The notes: generated from the letters alone by a model not told the origin. Counted from the stretch's first letter, positions 47,393 through 57,749 are shown. The stretch is 64,000 nucleotides of DNA from Achromobacter sp. HZ34 (GCF_002209485.1 NZ_NJIX01000007.1:1-64000); one strand, 5' to 3'. Numbers and translations: made by a program.

Positions 47393-48427
47393 GTGAACCA
47401 TACCGACACGCGGAGCACCGCCGTGCCCCTTTCGACCGACAGCGATAGTACGGATGGCGGCCAGGATCTGCTGCAAAGGCAGGAGGGTCGGCTGCTGGTG
47501 CTGACCTTGAATCGCCCGCAGCGCCGCAATGCGCTCAGCCCCGCTCTGTATGCCGCGCTGCTGACAGCGTTGCGCGCGGCCGCCGATGACGATGGCATCG
47601 CTGCGGTGGTCCTCACCGGCGCCGGCACGGCCTTTTGCGCGGGCGGAGATGTTGCGCGGATGGCGGCAGGGGCGAACGCCGGCAGCACGCCTGGCGCCGA
47701 TGCCAGCACCAGCGCCAGCGCCAACACCAACACCAACACCAACACCAACGCCAACGCCAACGCCAACGCCAACGCCAACGCCAACGCCAACGCCAACGTC
47801 GGCGGCACCGCGAAAAACAGTCTTGGTCCGGGCGTCGGGAGCACTGCGGGGACGGCTGAGCCACCGCCCCTGTCCTTCGAGCAGAAAATGGCCGGGCTGC
47901 GGCGCCGCACGGGCATCTGCGAGCTGCTGCACACCATGCCGAAGCCGACCATCGCGATGATGCGCGGGCCGGCGGTGGGTGCCGGCCTGAGCCTGGCCCT
48001 GGCTTGCGACCTGCGCTATGGCGACGATACGGCGCGCTTGCGTACGGGTTTCGTCAATGTCGGGCTGTCGGGGGATTTTGGCGGCCACTATTTCCTGCCG
48101 CGCCTGGTCGGCATGGCCAAGGCGCGCGAGCTTTACCTGGTCTCGCCCATGCTGGATGCCCAGGCCGCGCTGGGCTTGGGATTGCTGAACGCGGTGTTCC
48201 AGCCGGAAGCGCTGGAGGCCGAGGTCATGGGCATCGCCCGGGGCCTGGCCACCGGCCCGCGTACCGCCATCGGGCACATCAAGGCCAATCTGAACGACGC
48301 CGCGCATCTGTCGCTGCCCGACATGCTGGACCGCGAATGCTGGCGCCACGCGCGCTGCACGGAAATGCCGGATCACCGCGAGGCCGCCGCCGCCTTCGTG
48401 GAAAAGCGCCCGCCGCGCTTCCTGTAG
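47393..48427 (+). CDS. Enoyl-CoA hydratase-family protein with Asn-rich insert
   Basis: The 344-aa crotonase-fold protein shows LTLNRPQRRNALSPALY near 37-53, the oxyanion motif AFCAGGDV near 80-87, MRGPAVGAGLSLALACDLRYG near 195 and GLSGDFGGHYFLPRLVG near 225. It hydrates an enoyl-CoA or isomerises it. Residues of about 92-158 are an insert with thirteen Asn-Thr or Asn-Ala dipeptides from a hexamer repeat, placed right after the oxyanion loop. Start is GTG at 47393, preceded by AAGGAG. It is the first gene of a plus-strand catabolic run through 54134. Confidence 0.87.
   Translation: MNHTDTRSTAVPLSTDSDSTDGGQDLLQRQEGRLLVLTLNRPQRRNALSPALYAALLTALRAAADDDGIAAVVLTGAGTAFCAGGDVARMAAGANAGSTPGADASTSASANTNTNTNTNANANANANANANANANVGGTAKNSLGPGVGSTAGTAEPPPLSFEQKMAGLRRRTGICELLHTMPKPTIAMMRGPAVGAGLSLALACDLRYGDDTARLRTGFVNVGLSGDFGGHYFLPRLVGMAKARELYLVSPMLDAQAALGLGLLNAVFQPEALEAEVMGIARGLATGPRTAIGHIKANLNDAAHLSLPDMLDRECWRHARCTEMPDHREAAAAFVEKRPPRFL
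47721..47798 (+). repeat. Thirteen tandem 6-bp repeats inside the hydratase gene
   Basis: Four copies of ccaaca are followed by nine of ccaacg. The unit length is a multiple of three, so copy changes keep the frame and lengthen an Asn-Ala linker. Confidence 0.95.
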
Positions 48428-48493
48428 GAAGCGGGAGCGGGGCCGGTCCCAGGGCGGTCAGGCCGCCGAGGCGACGCTGGCGGCACGAGATAA

Positions 48494-48552
48494 CGCAACG
48501 AAAAAGCGCAACGAAAAAGCGCAACGAAAAACGCAACGAAAAACGCAACGAA
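48494..48552 (+). repeat. Tandem cgcaacgaaaaa(g) repeats in the ECH-SDR gap
   Basis: Two 13-bp units (48494, 48507) are followed by two 12-bp units (48520, 48532) and a partial one. They lie in the 196-bp gap, about 70 bp before the SDR start, where they could affect the leader of the downstream genes. Confidence 0.9.
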
Positions 48553-48623
48553 CCGGCGGCACACACAAATGGCCTCGGACAAAAAGCCAAGAAATCGAAC
48601 GAGTCACTTATCTGGAGGATGGA

Positions 48624-49523
48624 ATGAGCAAACTATGTGAAGGCCGGGTCGTCATCGTGACGGGCGCCGGCCGTGGCATCGGCCGTGAATACGCGATGCA
48701 GCTGGCGGCGCATGGCGCCAAGGTGGTGGTCAACGACCTGGGCGTGTCGCGTGACGGCATCGGCCAGGATCTGTCGGCCGCCCAAGCCGTGGTCGACGAA
48801 ATCCGCGCCGCCGGCGGCGACGCCATCGCCAACGGCGACGACGTGGCCGACTGGAATGGCGCCCGCCAGATGATAGAGAGCACGGTCGCCCATTACGGTG
48901 CCCTGCATGCCCTGGTCAACAACGCCGGCATCCTGCGTGACCGCATGCTGGTCAACATGGAAGAAAGCGAATGGGACGCCATCATCAACGTGCATCTGAA
49001 GGGCACGTTCGCGACCGCGCATCATGCCGCCGTCCATTGGCGCAGCCTGCAGAAGCTCTCCGGCGAGCGGGTGAACGCGCGCATCATCAACACCTCGTCT
49101 TCGTCCGGCCTGTACGGCAATATCGGCCAGACGAACTACGGCGCGGCCAAGGCCGGCATCGCCGCCCTGACCGTCATCGCGGCGCGTGAGCTGAAACGCT
49201 ATGGCGTCACCGTGAATGCCATCTCCCCGCATGCCCAGACCCGCATGACGGAAAACCTGCGCGAACGCACGCCGGAAGAAATCGCCGCGCGCCACCCCCG
49301 CTGGATCGCCCCGGTGGTGGTCTGGCTGGCCAGCGCCGCCAGCGCCGAAGTGACCGGACGGGTGTTCGAGGTGGGCGGCGGGCATCTGTCCGCCATGGAG
49401 GGATGGCATCGCGGGCCGGAGGCCGAGCCCGTGGACGACCCTGAACGCATCGGTCCCGTGCTGCTGGACCTGGCACGGCGCGCGCGCCGCAATGCCGACA
49501 TGAAGGGCCACGACCTGGACTGA
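48624..49523 (+). CDS. Short-chain dehydrogenase/reductase
   Basis: The 299-aa SDR has the cofactor motif TGAGRGIGREYA (12-23), NNAG near 92 and the catalytic Ser-Tyr-Lys set in TSSSSGLYG and YGAAKAG. A GGAGG-like ribosome-binding site precedes the ATG. It probably oxidises a hydroxyacyl-CoA or hydroxy acid with NAD(P). The C-terminal extension (about 255-299) is longer than in classic SDRs, as in the MFE-type hydroxyacyl-CoA dehydrogenases. Confidence 0.88.
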   Translation: MSKLCEGRVVIVTGAGRGIGREYAMQLAAHGAKVVVNDLGVSRDGIGQDLSAAQAVVDEIRAAGGDAIANGDDVADWNGARQMIESTVAHYGALHALVNNAGILRDRMLVNMEESEWDAIINVHLKGTFATAHHAAVHWRSLQKLSGERVNARIINTSSSSGLYGNIGQTNYGAAKAGIAALTVIAARELKRYGVTVNAISPHAQTRMTENLRERTPEEIAARHPRWIAPVVVWLASAASAEVTGRVFEVGGGHLSAMEGWHRGPEAEPVDDPERIGPVLLDLARRARRNADMKGHDLD

Positions 49524-49526
49524 GCG

Positions 49527-50191
49527 ATGATAGACAAACGCATGAAGTCCATCGCCGACGCGGTGGCCGGCATCAAGGACGGCGACGTCCTGCTGGTGGG
49601 CGGATTCGGTACGTCGGGACGACCGGCCGAATTGATGGAGGGCGTGCTGGCGCTGGGCGTGCGCGATCTCACCATCGTCGCCAACAACGCCACCATCGGC
49701 CAGGACATTGTCGGCGACCTGATGCGCGCGGGCCGCATCCGCAAGATGGTGTGCTCCTTCCCGCGCGGCTTGCAGGGCAAGACCATCTTCGACGAGCTCT
49801 ACGCAGCCGGCAAGATAGAACTGGAACTGGTGCCGCAAGGCACGCTGGCCGAACGCATCCGCGCCGGCGCGGCCGGCATCGGCGGCTTCTTCACCCGCAC
49901 CGGTGCCGGCACCCGGCTGGCGCAGGGCAAGGAGACGCGCATCATCGACGGCCAGGAATACGTCTTCGAAAAGCCCTTGCGCGGTGACGCGGCCTTGATC
50001 AAGGCGTTGCGTGGCGACCGCTGGGGCAACCTGGTCTATCACCGCGGCGCCCGCATCAATAATCCCGTCATGGCCGGCGCGGCCAGGCTGGCCGTTGCCC
50101 AGGTCAGCGAAGTCGTCGAACTGGGCGCGCTCGATCCGGAGCATATCGTGACGCCCGCCAATTTCATCGATCGCCTGGTGGAGGTGAGACC

Positions 50192-50195
<4 letters not shown>
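49527..50195 (+). CDS. PcaI-like CoA-transferase subunit A
   Basis: The 222-aa protein resembles 3-oxoadipate CoA-transferase subunit A: GGFGTSGRPAELMEGVLALG near 28-47, ISGNNA-like IVANNATIG, CSFPRGLQGKTIFDELYAAGKIELELVPQGTLAERIRAGAAG (cited in pieces) and HRGAR. It partners with the next gene to move CoA between an acid and acyl-CoA. Start is three bp after the SDR stop. Confidence 0.9.
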
Positions 50196-52020
<1,825 letters not shown>

Positions 52021-52031
52021 GGAGGAACGTC

Positions 52032-52502
52032 ATGCTGGAAGTGGATACGCCGTACGACCTGCAACGCTATGTGGGCCAGTTGCTGGGAACCAGTGAGTGG
52101 CTGGAGATCGACCAGGCCCGCATCGACGCCTTCGCCCAGGTCTCGGGCGACGACAACTGGATACACGTCGACGTGGAACGGGCCAGGCGCGAACTGCCGC
52201 AAGGCAGGACCATCGCGCATGGCCTGTTGACGCTGTCCTTGATCACCTTCCTGGGCGCGAAGATCTGCCGCGTGCGGCGGCGCTCGAAGGGTGTCAACTA
52301 CGGGTCCAACAAGGTGCGCTTCACCGCGCCGGTGCAGTGCGGGGCGCGCATCCGCCTGCATCGCACCTTGCAAGCCTACGATCCGGTCGAGGGCGGCGCG
52401 CGCCTGACCTTCGCCAATCGCATCGAGATCGAGGGCGTGGACAGGCCGGCCATGGTGGCCGAGACGATTTCGGTGATGTATGGGAAGGAGGGGCAGTCAT
52501 GA
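52032..52502 (+). CDS. MaoC-like (R)-enoyl-CoA hydratase
   Basis: The 156-aa hot-dog-fold protein has the hydratase motif: Asp and His in VSGDDNWIHVDVERAR near 40-55, followed by IAHGLLTLSLI. GGAGG precedes the ATG. It hydrates an acyl-CoA double bond, giving a 3-hydroxyacyl-CoA. Next to DUF35 and an aldolase-like thiolase, it fits a hydratase-retroaldolase module. Confidence 0.88.
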   Translation: MLEVDTPYDLQRYVGQLLGTSEWLEIDQARIDAFAQVSGDDNWIHVDVERARRELPQGRTIAHGLLTLSLITFLGAKICRVRRRSKGVNYGSNKVRFTAPVQCGARIRLHRTLQAYDPVEGGARLTFANRIEIEGVDRPAMVAETISVMYGKEGQS

Positions 52503-52975
52503 CGGATCAAGGGCAGGGCCAGTCCCAGAGCCGGACTCCGTTGGCGCAGGCGCCGGCGCGGTCCCCATCGCCTTATTCAATTTACCTCGGGCATTTGCGC
52601 GAAGGGCGCCTGGCCTATCAATACAGCCCCGCGGCGGACAAGGCCGTGTTCTTTCCCCGTGTCCTGTGCCCTTATACCGGCGAAGACTGCCTGGAGTGGC
52701 GTGTCAGCAGTGGGGCGGGAACGGTGTACAGCACCTCGGTGGTCCATCCACGCAAAGGCGATCCCTATAACGTCGCGCTGATCGACTGCGACGAAGGTTT
52801 TCGCCTGATGAGCCGCGTCGAAGGCTTGCCGGCGGCCGACGTCGCCATCGGCCTGCGGGTGCGCTTCCAGGTGCACGCGCCGGACGCGGAAGACGATGAT
52901 CCGTATCCTGTCTTCACGCCGGCTGTCTCCACCCCCGCAGCCTCCTCCCCATCTGCATTCACCCCGGCGGAATGA
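52499..52975 (+). CDS. DUF35 OB-fold protein
   Basis: The 158-aa protein has the C-terminal OB fold of DUF35 (WRVSSGAGTVYSTSVVHPRK ... RFQVHAP). The usual N-terminal zinc ribbon is half lost: one Cys pair is replaced (YQYSPAADK) while LCPYTGEDC remains. DUF35 partners stabilise thiolase-like lipid-transfer proteins. ATG overlaps the MaoC stop by 4 nt. The last 25 residues are Pro/Ala/Thr/Ser-rich. Confidence 0.8.
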   Translation: MTDQGQGQSQSRTPLAQAPARSPSPYSIYLGHLREGRLAYQYSPAADKAVFFPRVLCPYTGEDCLEWRVSSGAGTVYSTSVVHPRKGDPYNVALIDCDEGFRLMSRVEGLPAADVAIGLRVRFQVHAPDAEDDDPYPVFTPAVSTPAASSPSAFTPAE

Positions 52976-52976
52976 T

Positions 52977-54134
52977 ATGACGGCATCCCTGCAAGATAAG
53001 CGCGCCGCCATTGTCGGCGTGGCCGAATCGGACCTGGGCGAAGTCGGCCCGGGGTTTTCTCCCATCGACCTGATGGCCCAAGGTGTGCTGCGCGCGCTGG
53101 CCGATTGCGGCCTGTCCTTGCGCGACGTCGATGGCTTGTTCTGCGCCACCACGCAAAGCCGCATGGCCGGGCTGGCGCTGGCGGAATATCTTCATCTTCC
53201 CGAAGCCCATATCGATTCGACCTCCACGGGCGGCTCGTCCTTCATGGGGCATCTGACGCGCGCGGTGCAGGCGGTCGAGGCGGGCGTGTGCCAGGTGGCC
53301 GTGGTCGCTTACGGCAGCACGCAGCGTTCACTGGGGCGCAAGAACACCAGCCCGGGTGAGCGCAATCCCTACGAGGCGCCTTTCAAGCCTTTCATGCCGC
53401 CCACCGCCTATGCGCTGGCGGCCGCGCGCCATATGCACGAATTCGGCACCACGCGCGAGCAACTGGCGGAAGTCGCAGTGGCCGCGCGGCAGTGGGCCCT
53501 GCTCAACCCCGTGGCTTGGGAAAAACAGCCATTGACGGTGCAGGAGGTATTGGACGCCCGGATGGTCAGCTATCCCCTGACCATCCGCGACTGCTGCCTG
53601 GTGAGCGATGGCGGCGGCGCGCTGGTGATCACCTCGGCGCGGCGGGCGCGTGACCTGCGCAAGGCGGCCGTGCATTTGCTGGGGGCGGGTCATGTGACCA
53701 CGCACCAGTCCATTTCCAATATGCCGGACCTGGTGCACACCGGCGCAGGCCGTGCGGGCGAGCTGGCCTACGCACAAGCCGGCATCGGTCCGCGCGATGT
53801 CGATGTGGTCGGCGTTTACGATGCCTTTACGATCAACACGATACTGTTCCTGGAAGACCTGGGATTCTGCGCGAAGGGGGAGGGCGGCGCCTTCGTCAGC
53901 GGCGGCCATATCGCGCCGGGTGGCGGACTGCCCGTCAACACCAATGGCGGCGGCCTGTCCTATTGCCATCCCGGCATGTACGGGTTGTTCCTGCTCATAG
54001 AGGCCGTGCGGCAGTTGCGTGGCGAGTGCGGGGCGCGCCAGGTGGAGGATGCGGAAATCGCGCTGGCGCATGGCAACGGCGGGGTATTGTCTTCGCAGTA
54101 CACCGTGATCCTGGGCGGGGCAGGGACCCGCTGA
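52977..54134 (+). CDS. Thiolase-like lipid-transfer (Ltp2-type) aldolase
   Basis: The 385-aa protein has the thiolase fold, but both catalytic cysteines are absent: the N-terminal position reads TSTGGSSFM (81-90) and the C-terminal one AHGNGGVLSS (near 364-373). The histidine H331 in SYCHPGMYG and nearby tyrosines (Y329, Y335) remain. This combination is typical of Ltp2-like proteins, which catalyse retro-aldol cleavage of hydroxyacyl-CoA side chains together with DUF35 partners. I infer aldolase rather than thiolase activity. It starts 1 bp after the DUF35 gene stop and ends the operon. Confidence 0.8.
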   Translation: MTASLQDKRAAIVGVAESDLGEVGPGFSPIDLMAQGVLRALADCGLSLRDVDGLFCATTQSRMAGLALAEYLHLPEAHIDSTSTGGSSFMGHLTRAVQAVEAGVCQVAVVAYGSTQRSLGRKNTSPGERNPYEAPFKPFMPPTAYALAAARHMHEFGTTREQLAEVAVAARQWALLNPVAWEKQPLTVQEVLDARMVSYPLTIRDCCLVSDGGGALVITSARRARDLRKAAVHLLGAGHVTTHQSISNMPDLVHTGAGRAGELAYAQAGIGPRDVDVVGVYDAFTINTILFLEDLGFCAKGEGGAFVSGGHIAPGGGLPVNTNGGGLSYCHPGMYGLFLLIEAVRQLRGECGARQVEDAEIALAHGNGGVLSSQYTVILGGAGTR

Positions 54135-54206
54135 CGCTCGCCAAGGAACATCCCCGTTCCTTATTTCCACTCATTCCGCTTGCTGCAGGCGTTGAGGAGT
54201 GGGGGC

Positions 54207-54908
54207 ATGAAGTACGTGTGTTGGGTATTCGTGGGGGCGGCGATCATGACCGCGCAGGCCTGGGCCATCTGGCCCGCGCAGCCGCTGCCACTGGACGGGA
54301 CGCCGTGGACCACGCATGCAGGGGCCACGGCCCGGCCGCCGCCCTTGCCCAGGCAGGCGAAGGTTCACCGTGTCGAGCAGCCGGATGGGACCGCGGTGTA
54401 CACATCGACCTTGTCCGTCGTCGCGCCTACCCATCCGCGCTATGCGGTGCATCTTTCGCTGGAAGCGGTCTACGTCGTCACCAGCGCGCCGGGCGAGGGT
54501 GCGGTGCGCCACTCACTGGGCAGCGACTACCTGCTGTCCCTGTTGCACGGCGGGGCGGCGCCAGTTCAAGCCGCTTTCATCACCGCCGATGGCAACATGA
54601 GGCGCCTGGGCGATGGTGCCTACGAACAACGCGTAGTGGCGACCCAGGTACAAGCCTTGACCGGTAAGCCGGTGATGGCAGGGCATTTGAGCCTGCAGGC
54701 CCAGTATCGGGCACTCCTGACCGCCGGCACGGATTTCGCGCTCACGCACGGCCTGATGCTGGGCGCCGCCCTGACGCCGGAACAGATGCTGAAGATGAAG
54801 CGGGACATGGTGTGGCTGGTCGAGTATCCGGTCAGCATGCCGGACGGCAGCGTGCGTGCGGTGCTGGTGCCGCAGGTCTATGTGCTGCGGCGGGAGGAGT
54901 GGCGTTGA
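54207..54908 (+). CDS. Secreted stand-alone FhaB/CdiA-like conserved domain
   Basis: The 233-aa protein has its own signal peptide (MKYVCWVFVGAAIMTAQAWA) followed by a Pro-rich linker. Residues of about 105-226 carry SDYLLSLL, RLGDGAYEQRVVATQVQALTG (cited in part), AQYRALLTAGTDFALTHGL, LTPEQM, MVWLVE and LVPQVYV. In my recall, this ordered set matches the segment found inside filamentous haemagglutinin and CdiA proteins just before their C-terminal part. No beta-helix repeats, TPS domain or toxin tip is present. A partner or decoy role is possible; a remnant is also possible. The start lies behind a GAGGAG stretch. Confidence 0.6.
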   Translation: MKYVCWVFVGAAIMTAQAWAIWPAQPLPLDGTPWTTHAGATARPPPLPRQAKVHRVEQPDGTAVYTSTLSVVAPTHPRYAVHLSLEAVYVVTSAPGEGAVRHSLGSDYLLSLLHGGAAPVQAAFITADGNMRRLGDGAYEQRVVATQVQALTGKPVMAGHLSLQAQYRALLTAGTDFALTHGLMLGAALTPEQMLKMKRDMVWLVEYPVSMPDGSVRAVLVPQVYVLRREEWR

Positions 54909-55035
54909 AGGGGACTGCTGGCGCTGGGGGCTGCTGGCGCTGGGGGCTGCTGACGCAGGGCGGGCGGTATTCGCGCCACCCGCGGCATCGTGTAGCTGCC
55001 GGGTGGCGCTGGGGCGAGTGCGCCGGTTTGTGGAT

Positions 55036-55056
55036 ATATATCACGTTATGATATAT
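55036..55056. promoter_or_regulatory. Probable MarR operator
   Basis: Arms atatatca (55036-55043) and tgatatat (55049-55056) face each other across cgtta. AT-rich dyads of this kind, about 30 bp before the marR start, are typical of autoregulating MarR proteins. Confidence 0.6.
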
Positions 55057-55084
55057 TCATTGTTTGCCTGAAACTGGACCAACC

Positions 55085-55546
55085 ATGCCCGGCGCCTCCA
55101 AGCCCGCCGCCACGGCTGCGGCCGCGGCATCCGCAACGACAGCATCGTCAAAACTTCGGAAAACCGACTTCGAGCAGCTTTCCGAATTTCGCTACCAGAT
55201 GCGCCGCTTCGAACGTTTCTCCGAGCGTGCGGCGCAGGATGCGGGCATCACGCCGCTGCAATATCTCCTGTTGTTGCACATCAAGGGATTCCCGGGCCGG
55301 GAATGGGCGACGGTGGGTGAGCTGGCGGAGCGCCTGCAGGCGCAGCATCACGGCGTGGTGGCGCTGGTGACCCGTTGCGAAGGCCACAAGCTGGTGGAGC
55401 GCCGGCCGGCGGAGCATGACCGGCGCCAGGTCGAAGTGCATCTGCTCGAAGCGGGCGAGCGCCTGCTCGTGCAATTGGCGGCGCTGCATCGCGCCGAACT
55501 CAAATCCCTCACCGGTACCTTCGCGGTACCGCAACTCGATCTTTGA
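55085..55546 (+). CDS. MarR-family transcriptional regulator
   Basis: The 153-aa protein has a winged helix (about 70-120; WATVGELAERLQAQHHGVVALVTR) with the MarR wing ERRPAEHDRRQVEVHLLEAGERL. An Ala/Ser-rich N-terminal 25 residues precede it. ATG 55085 is chosen; TTG 55064 is upstream. It lies directly before the ClC channel gene on the same strand (35-bp gap), so it may control that gene. Confidence 0.88.
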   Translation: MPGASKPAATAAAAASATTASSKLRKTDFEQLSEFRYQMRRFERFSERAAQDAGITPLQYLLLLHIKGFPGREWATVGELAERLQAQHHGVVALVTRCEGHKLVERRPAEHDRRQVEVHLLEAGERLLVQLAALHRAELKSLTGTFAVPQLDL

Positions 55547-55581
55547 TCCCGCGATCTTCGATGCGCGACCCCCGATCCATC

Positions 55582-57363
55582 ATGAAACACCACACTCATA
55601 AGCGTGATTTCGCCGTCAACGCCAGGCTTCCCCTGATGATGGGCCTGGCAGTACTGATCGGCCTGCTGGCTACCGCCGCGGCGTTCGTCCTGCTGGGCCT
55701 GATACATCTGTGCACCAATCTCTTCTTCTACGGCACCTTCTCCTTCGCCGAGCGTTCGCCGGCCTTGAATCACCTGGGCGCTTGGGTGGTTGTCGTGCCG
55801 GTGGTGGGTGGTCTTATCGTCGGCCTGATGGCGCGCTTCGGTTCCGAGAAGATCCGCGGGCATGGCATCCCCGAAGCAATCGAGGCGATCCTGTTCGGCA
55901 AGAGCCGCATGTCGCTGAAGGTGGCGCTGCTCAAGCCCCTGTCGTCGGGCGTGGCCATCGGCAGCGGCGGGCCGTTCGGGGCGGAAGGGCCCATCATCAT
56001 GACGGGTGGCGCATTGGGATCCTTGATCGGCCAGTGCGTGTCGTTGACGGCGGCCGAACGCAAGACCCTGTTGGTGGCGGGCGCTACCGCGGGGATGACC
56101 GCGGTATTCGGTACGCCGGTGGCGGCGGTGCTGCTGGCGGTGGAATTGCTGTTGTTCGAATGGCGCCCGCGCAGCCTGCTGCCGGTGGCACTGGCATGTG
56201 CCGTGGCCGGCTTCGCGCGCATCCTGATCTTCGGGTCCGAGCCCTTGTTCGCCATGCAGACGGCCATGCCCGGCGCCACGGCGCTGTTGTCCTGCCTGGT
56301 GGCGGGTCTGTTGTCCGGGGCCCTGGCAGCCGGGTTGTCGCTGGCGCTGTACAAGACCGAGGACACCTTCGCTCGCCTGCGCGTGCATTGGATGTGGTGG
56401 CCGGCGCTGGCCGGTGTGGTGATCGGTATCGGTGGCCTGCTGGAGCCGCGCGCGCTGGGCGTGGGCTATGACGTCATCGATGACCTGCTGCACCAGAACA
56501 TCGCGATGCAGGTGGCGCTGGCCTTGCTGGCGGTGAAGGCCGTGATCTGGGTCGTGGCCTTGGGTTCCGGCACGTCGGGTGGGGTACTGGCCCCCTTGCT
56601 GATGCTGGGCGCGGGTCTGGGCGTGGTGCTCAGTCCCATCCTGCCGGGTGGCGATCCCACTTTGTGGCCGCTGGTCTGCATGGCCGCCACGCTGGGCGCG
56701 ACCTTGGGTGCGCCGTTGACGGCCATCGTCTTTGCTTTCGGCGTGACGCATGATGCGAACGCCTTCCTGCCCTTGCTGGCGGCGACGCTGGCGGCCCATG
56801 GTTTTGTCGCGGTGACGATGCGCCGTTCCATCATGACGGAGAAGATCGCGCGGCGCGGGCACCATATCTTCCGTGAGTACGGCGTGGATCCGCTGGAACG
56901 GCATCATGTGGACGAAGTCATGACCGTTGATCCCGTTGCGATCGACGCCACGATGACCTTGCGCGACGTGATGGCTGGCCCCTTCGGCGCGGCCCAGCAA
57001 TGGCGCGCTTATCCGGTGGTGGCGGATGGGGCCGTGCTGGGCGTGGTGGATCGCGCGGCCGTGCTGGCTATCCAGGCGCGGGTGGGCCTGGATGGACTGG
57101 ATCAGGCTGTCGGAGATGCCATGGAGCCGCGCGACCTCGCGCTGGCTCTGCCGCAGGAGACCTGCCGCCAGGTTGCGACGCGCTTGGCATCGCGCGGGCT
57201 GGAGCGGGTTGTGGTGGTGGAAGACCTGACCAGTCTGCGGCTGCTGGGACTGGTGACTCGCAGCGATCTGCTGAAACCGTCGGCCAGCCATTACGATGAA
57301 GAGCATAAGCGGGAACGGTTCTGGAGGCGGCGGGATTACGCCGGGGTGCCGACGAGCGAATAA
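55582..57363 (+). CDS. ClC-type chloride channel/exchanger with two CBS domains
   Basis: The 593-aa protein has about ten helices and the three ClC selectivity signatures: GHGIPEA near 93-99, GSGGPFGAEGP near 127-137 (the gating glutamate E135 is present) and GTSGGVLAP near 330. The last 150 residues form two CBS domains (VDEVMTVDPVAID ..., VEDLTSLRLLGLVTRSDLL), which usually bind adenine nucleotides. H+/Cl- antiport or acid resistance is likely. Two in-frame starts, 55561 and 55582, precede without a clear ribosome-binding site; the later gives the usual length. Confidence 0.9.
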   Translation: MKHHTHKRDFAVNARLPLMMGLAVLIGLLATAAAFVLLGLIHLCTNLFFYGTFSFAERSPALNHLGAWVVVVPVVGGLIVGLMARFGSEKIRGHGIPEAIEAILFGKSRMSLKVALLKPLSSGVAIGSGGPFGAEGPIIMTGGALGSLIGQCVSLTAAERKTLLVAGATAGMTAVFGTPVAAVLLAVELLLFEWRPRSLLPVALACAVAGFARILIFGSEPLFAMQTAMPGATALLSCLVAGLLSGALAAGLSLALYKTEDTFARLRVHWMWWPALAGVVIGIGGLLEPRALGVGYDVIDDLLHQNIAMQVALALLAVKAVIWVVALGSGTSGGVLAPLLMLGAGLGVVLSPILPGGDPTLWPLVCMAATLGATLGAPLTAIVFAFGVTHDANAFLPLLAATLAAHGFVAVTMRRSIMTEKIARRGHHIFREYGVDPLERHHVDEVMTVDPVAIDATMTLRDVMAGPFGAAQQWRAYPVVADGAVLGVVDRAAVLAIQARVGLDGLDQAVGDAMEPRDLALALPQETCRQVATRLASRGLERVVVVEDLTSLRLLGLVTRSDLLKPSASHYDEEHKRERFWRRRDYAGVPTSE

Positions 57364-57488
57364 GTGGCTTTGCCCTGGACGATTGGGGGCAGGTTTACCT
57401 GGGAGTTTCCCGATAGCGTCGTCCTTGGGCACCTCGATTGCGAAGCCAGCTTCGAACCGCCGCGATTCGCGGTGTCTTGGAGAAGCTT

Positions 57489-57680
57489 ATGGCTACGCAA
57501 AATCCGAATACCGACAACCCGGATGTTTTGGGTACTGATCCGGTCGTGCCCGGCATGAGACCCGATCCGCTGCCGGAAGATCCAGATGTCTTACCCGCTG
57601 ATGAGGTGCCGCCGAAGGACGAGGAAGATCCCGAGGCTGAGGGTAAGAAAATAAGCATCGGCCCGATCGATCTGGCTTAA
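57489..57680 (+). CDS. Small acidic proline-rich hypothetical protein
   Basis: The 63-aa protein (MATQNPNTDNPDVLGTDPV start, EGKKISIGPIDLA end) is acidic, rich in Pro and Asp, and probably disordered. GGAG precedes the ATG by 7 bp. A clean terminator follows. No family was recognised and no function is proposed. Confidence 0.65.
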   Translation: MATQNPNTDNPDVLGTDPVVPGMRPDPLPEDPDVLPADEVPPKDEEDPEAEGKKISIGPIDLA

Positions 57681-57716
57681 TTGGGATCGCAAGTCCGATT
57701 TTTTCAAGGAGATGCG

Positions 57717-57749
57717 CGGCGCTGGTTGCAACGGAACCAGCGCCGTTTT
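57717..57749 (+). terminator. Rho-independent terminator after the small acidic gene
   Basis: Arms cggcgctggtt (57717-57727) and aaccagcgccg (57735-57745) enclose a seven-base loop, followed by tttt. It lies about 40 bp after the stop. Confidence 0.9.

Noticed and set aside
54812-55071. Small plus-strand frames after the FhaB-like gene
   Set aside because: They start inside the previous gene or in a Gly-rich repeat, lack ribosome-binding sites, and end before the MarR operator.
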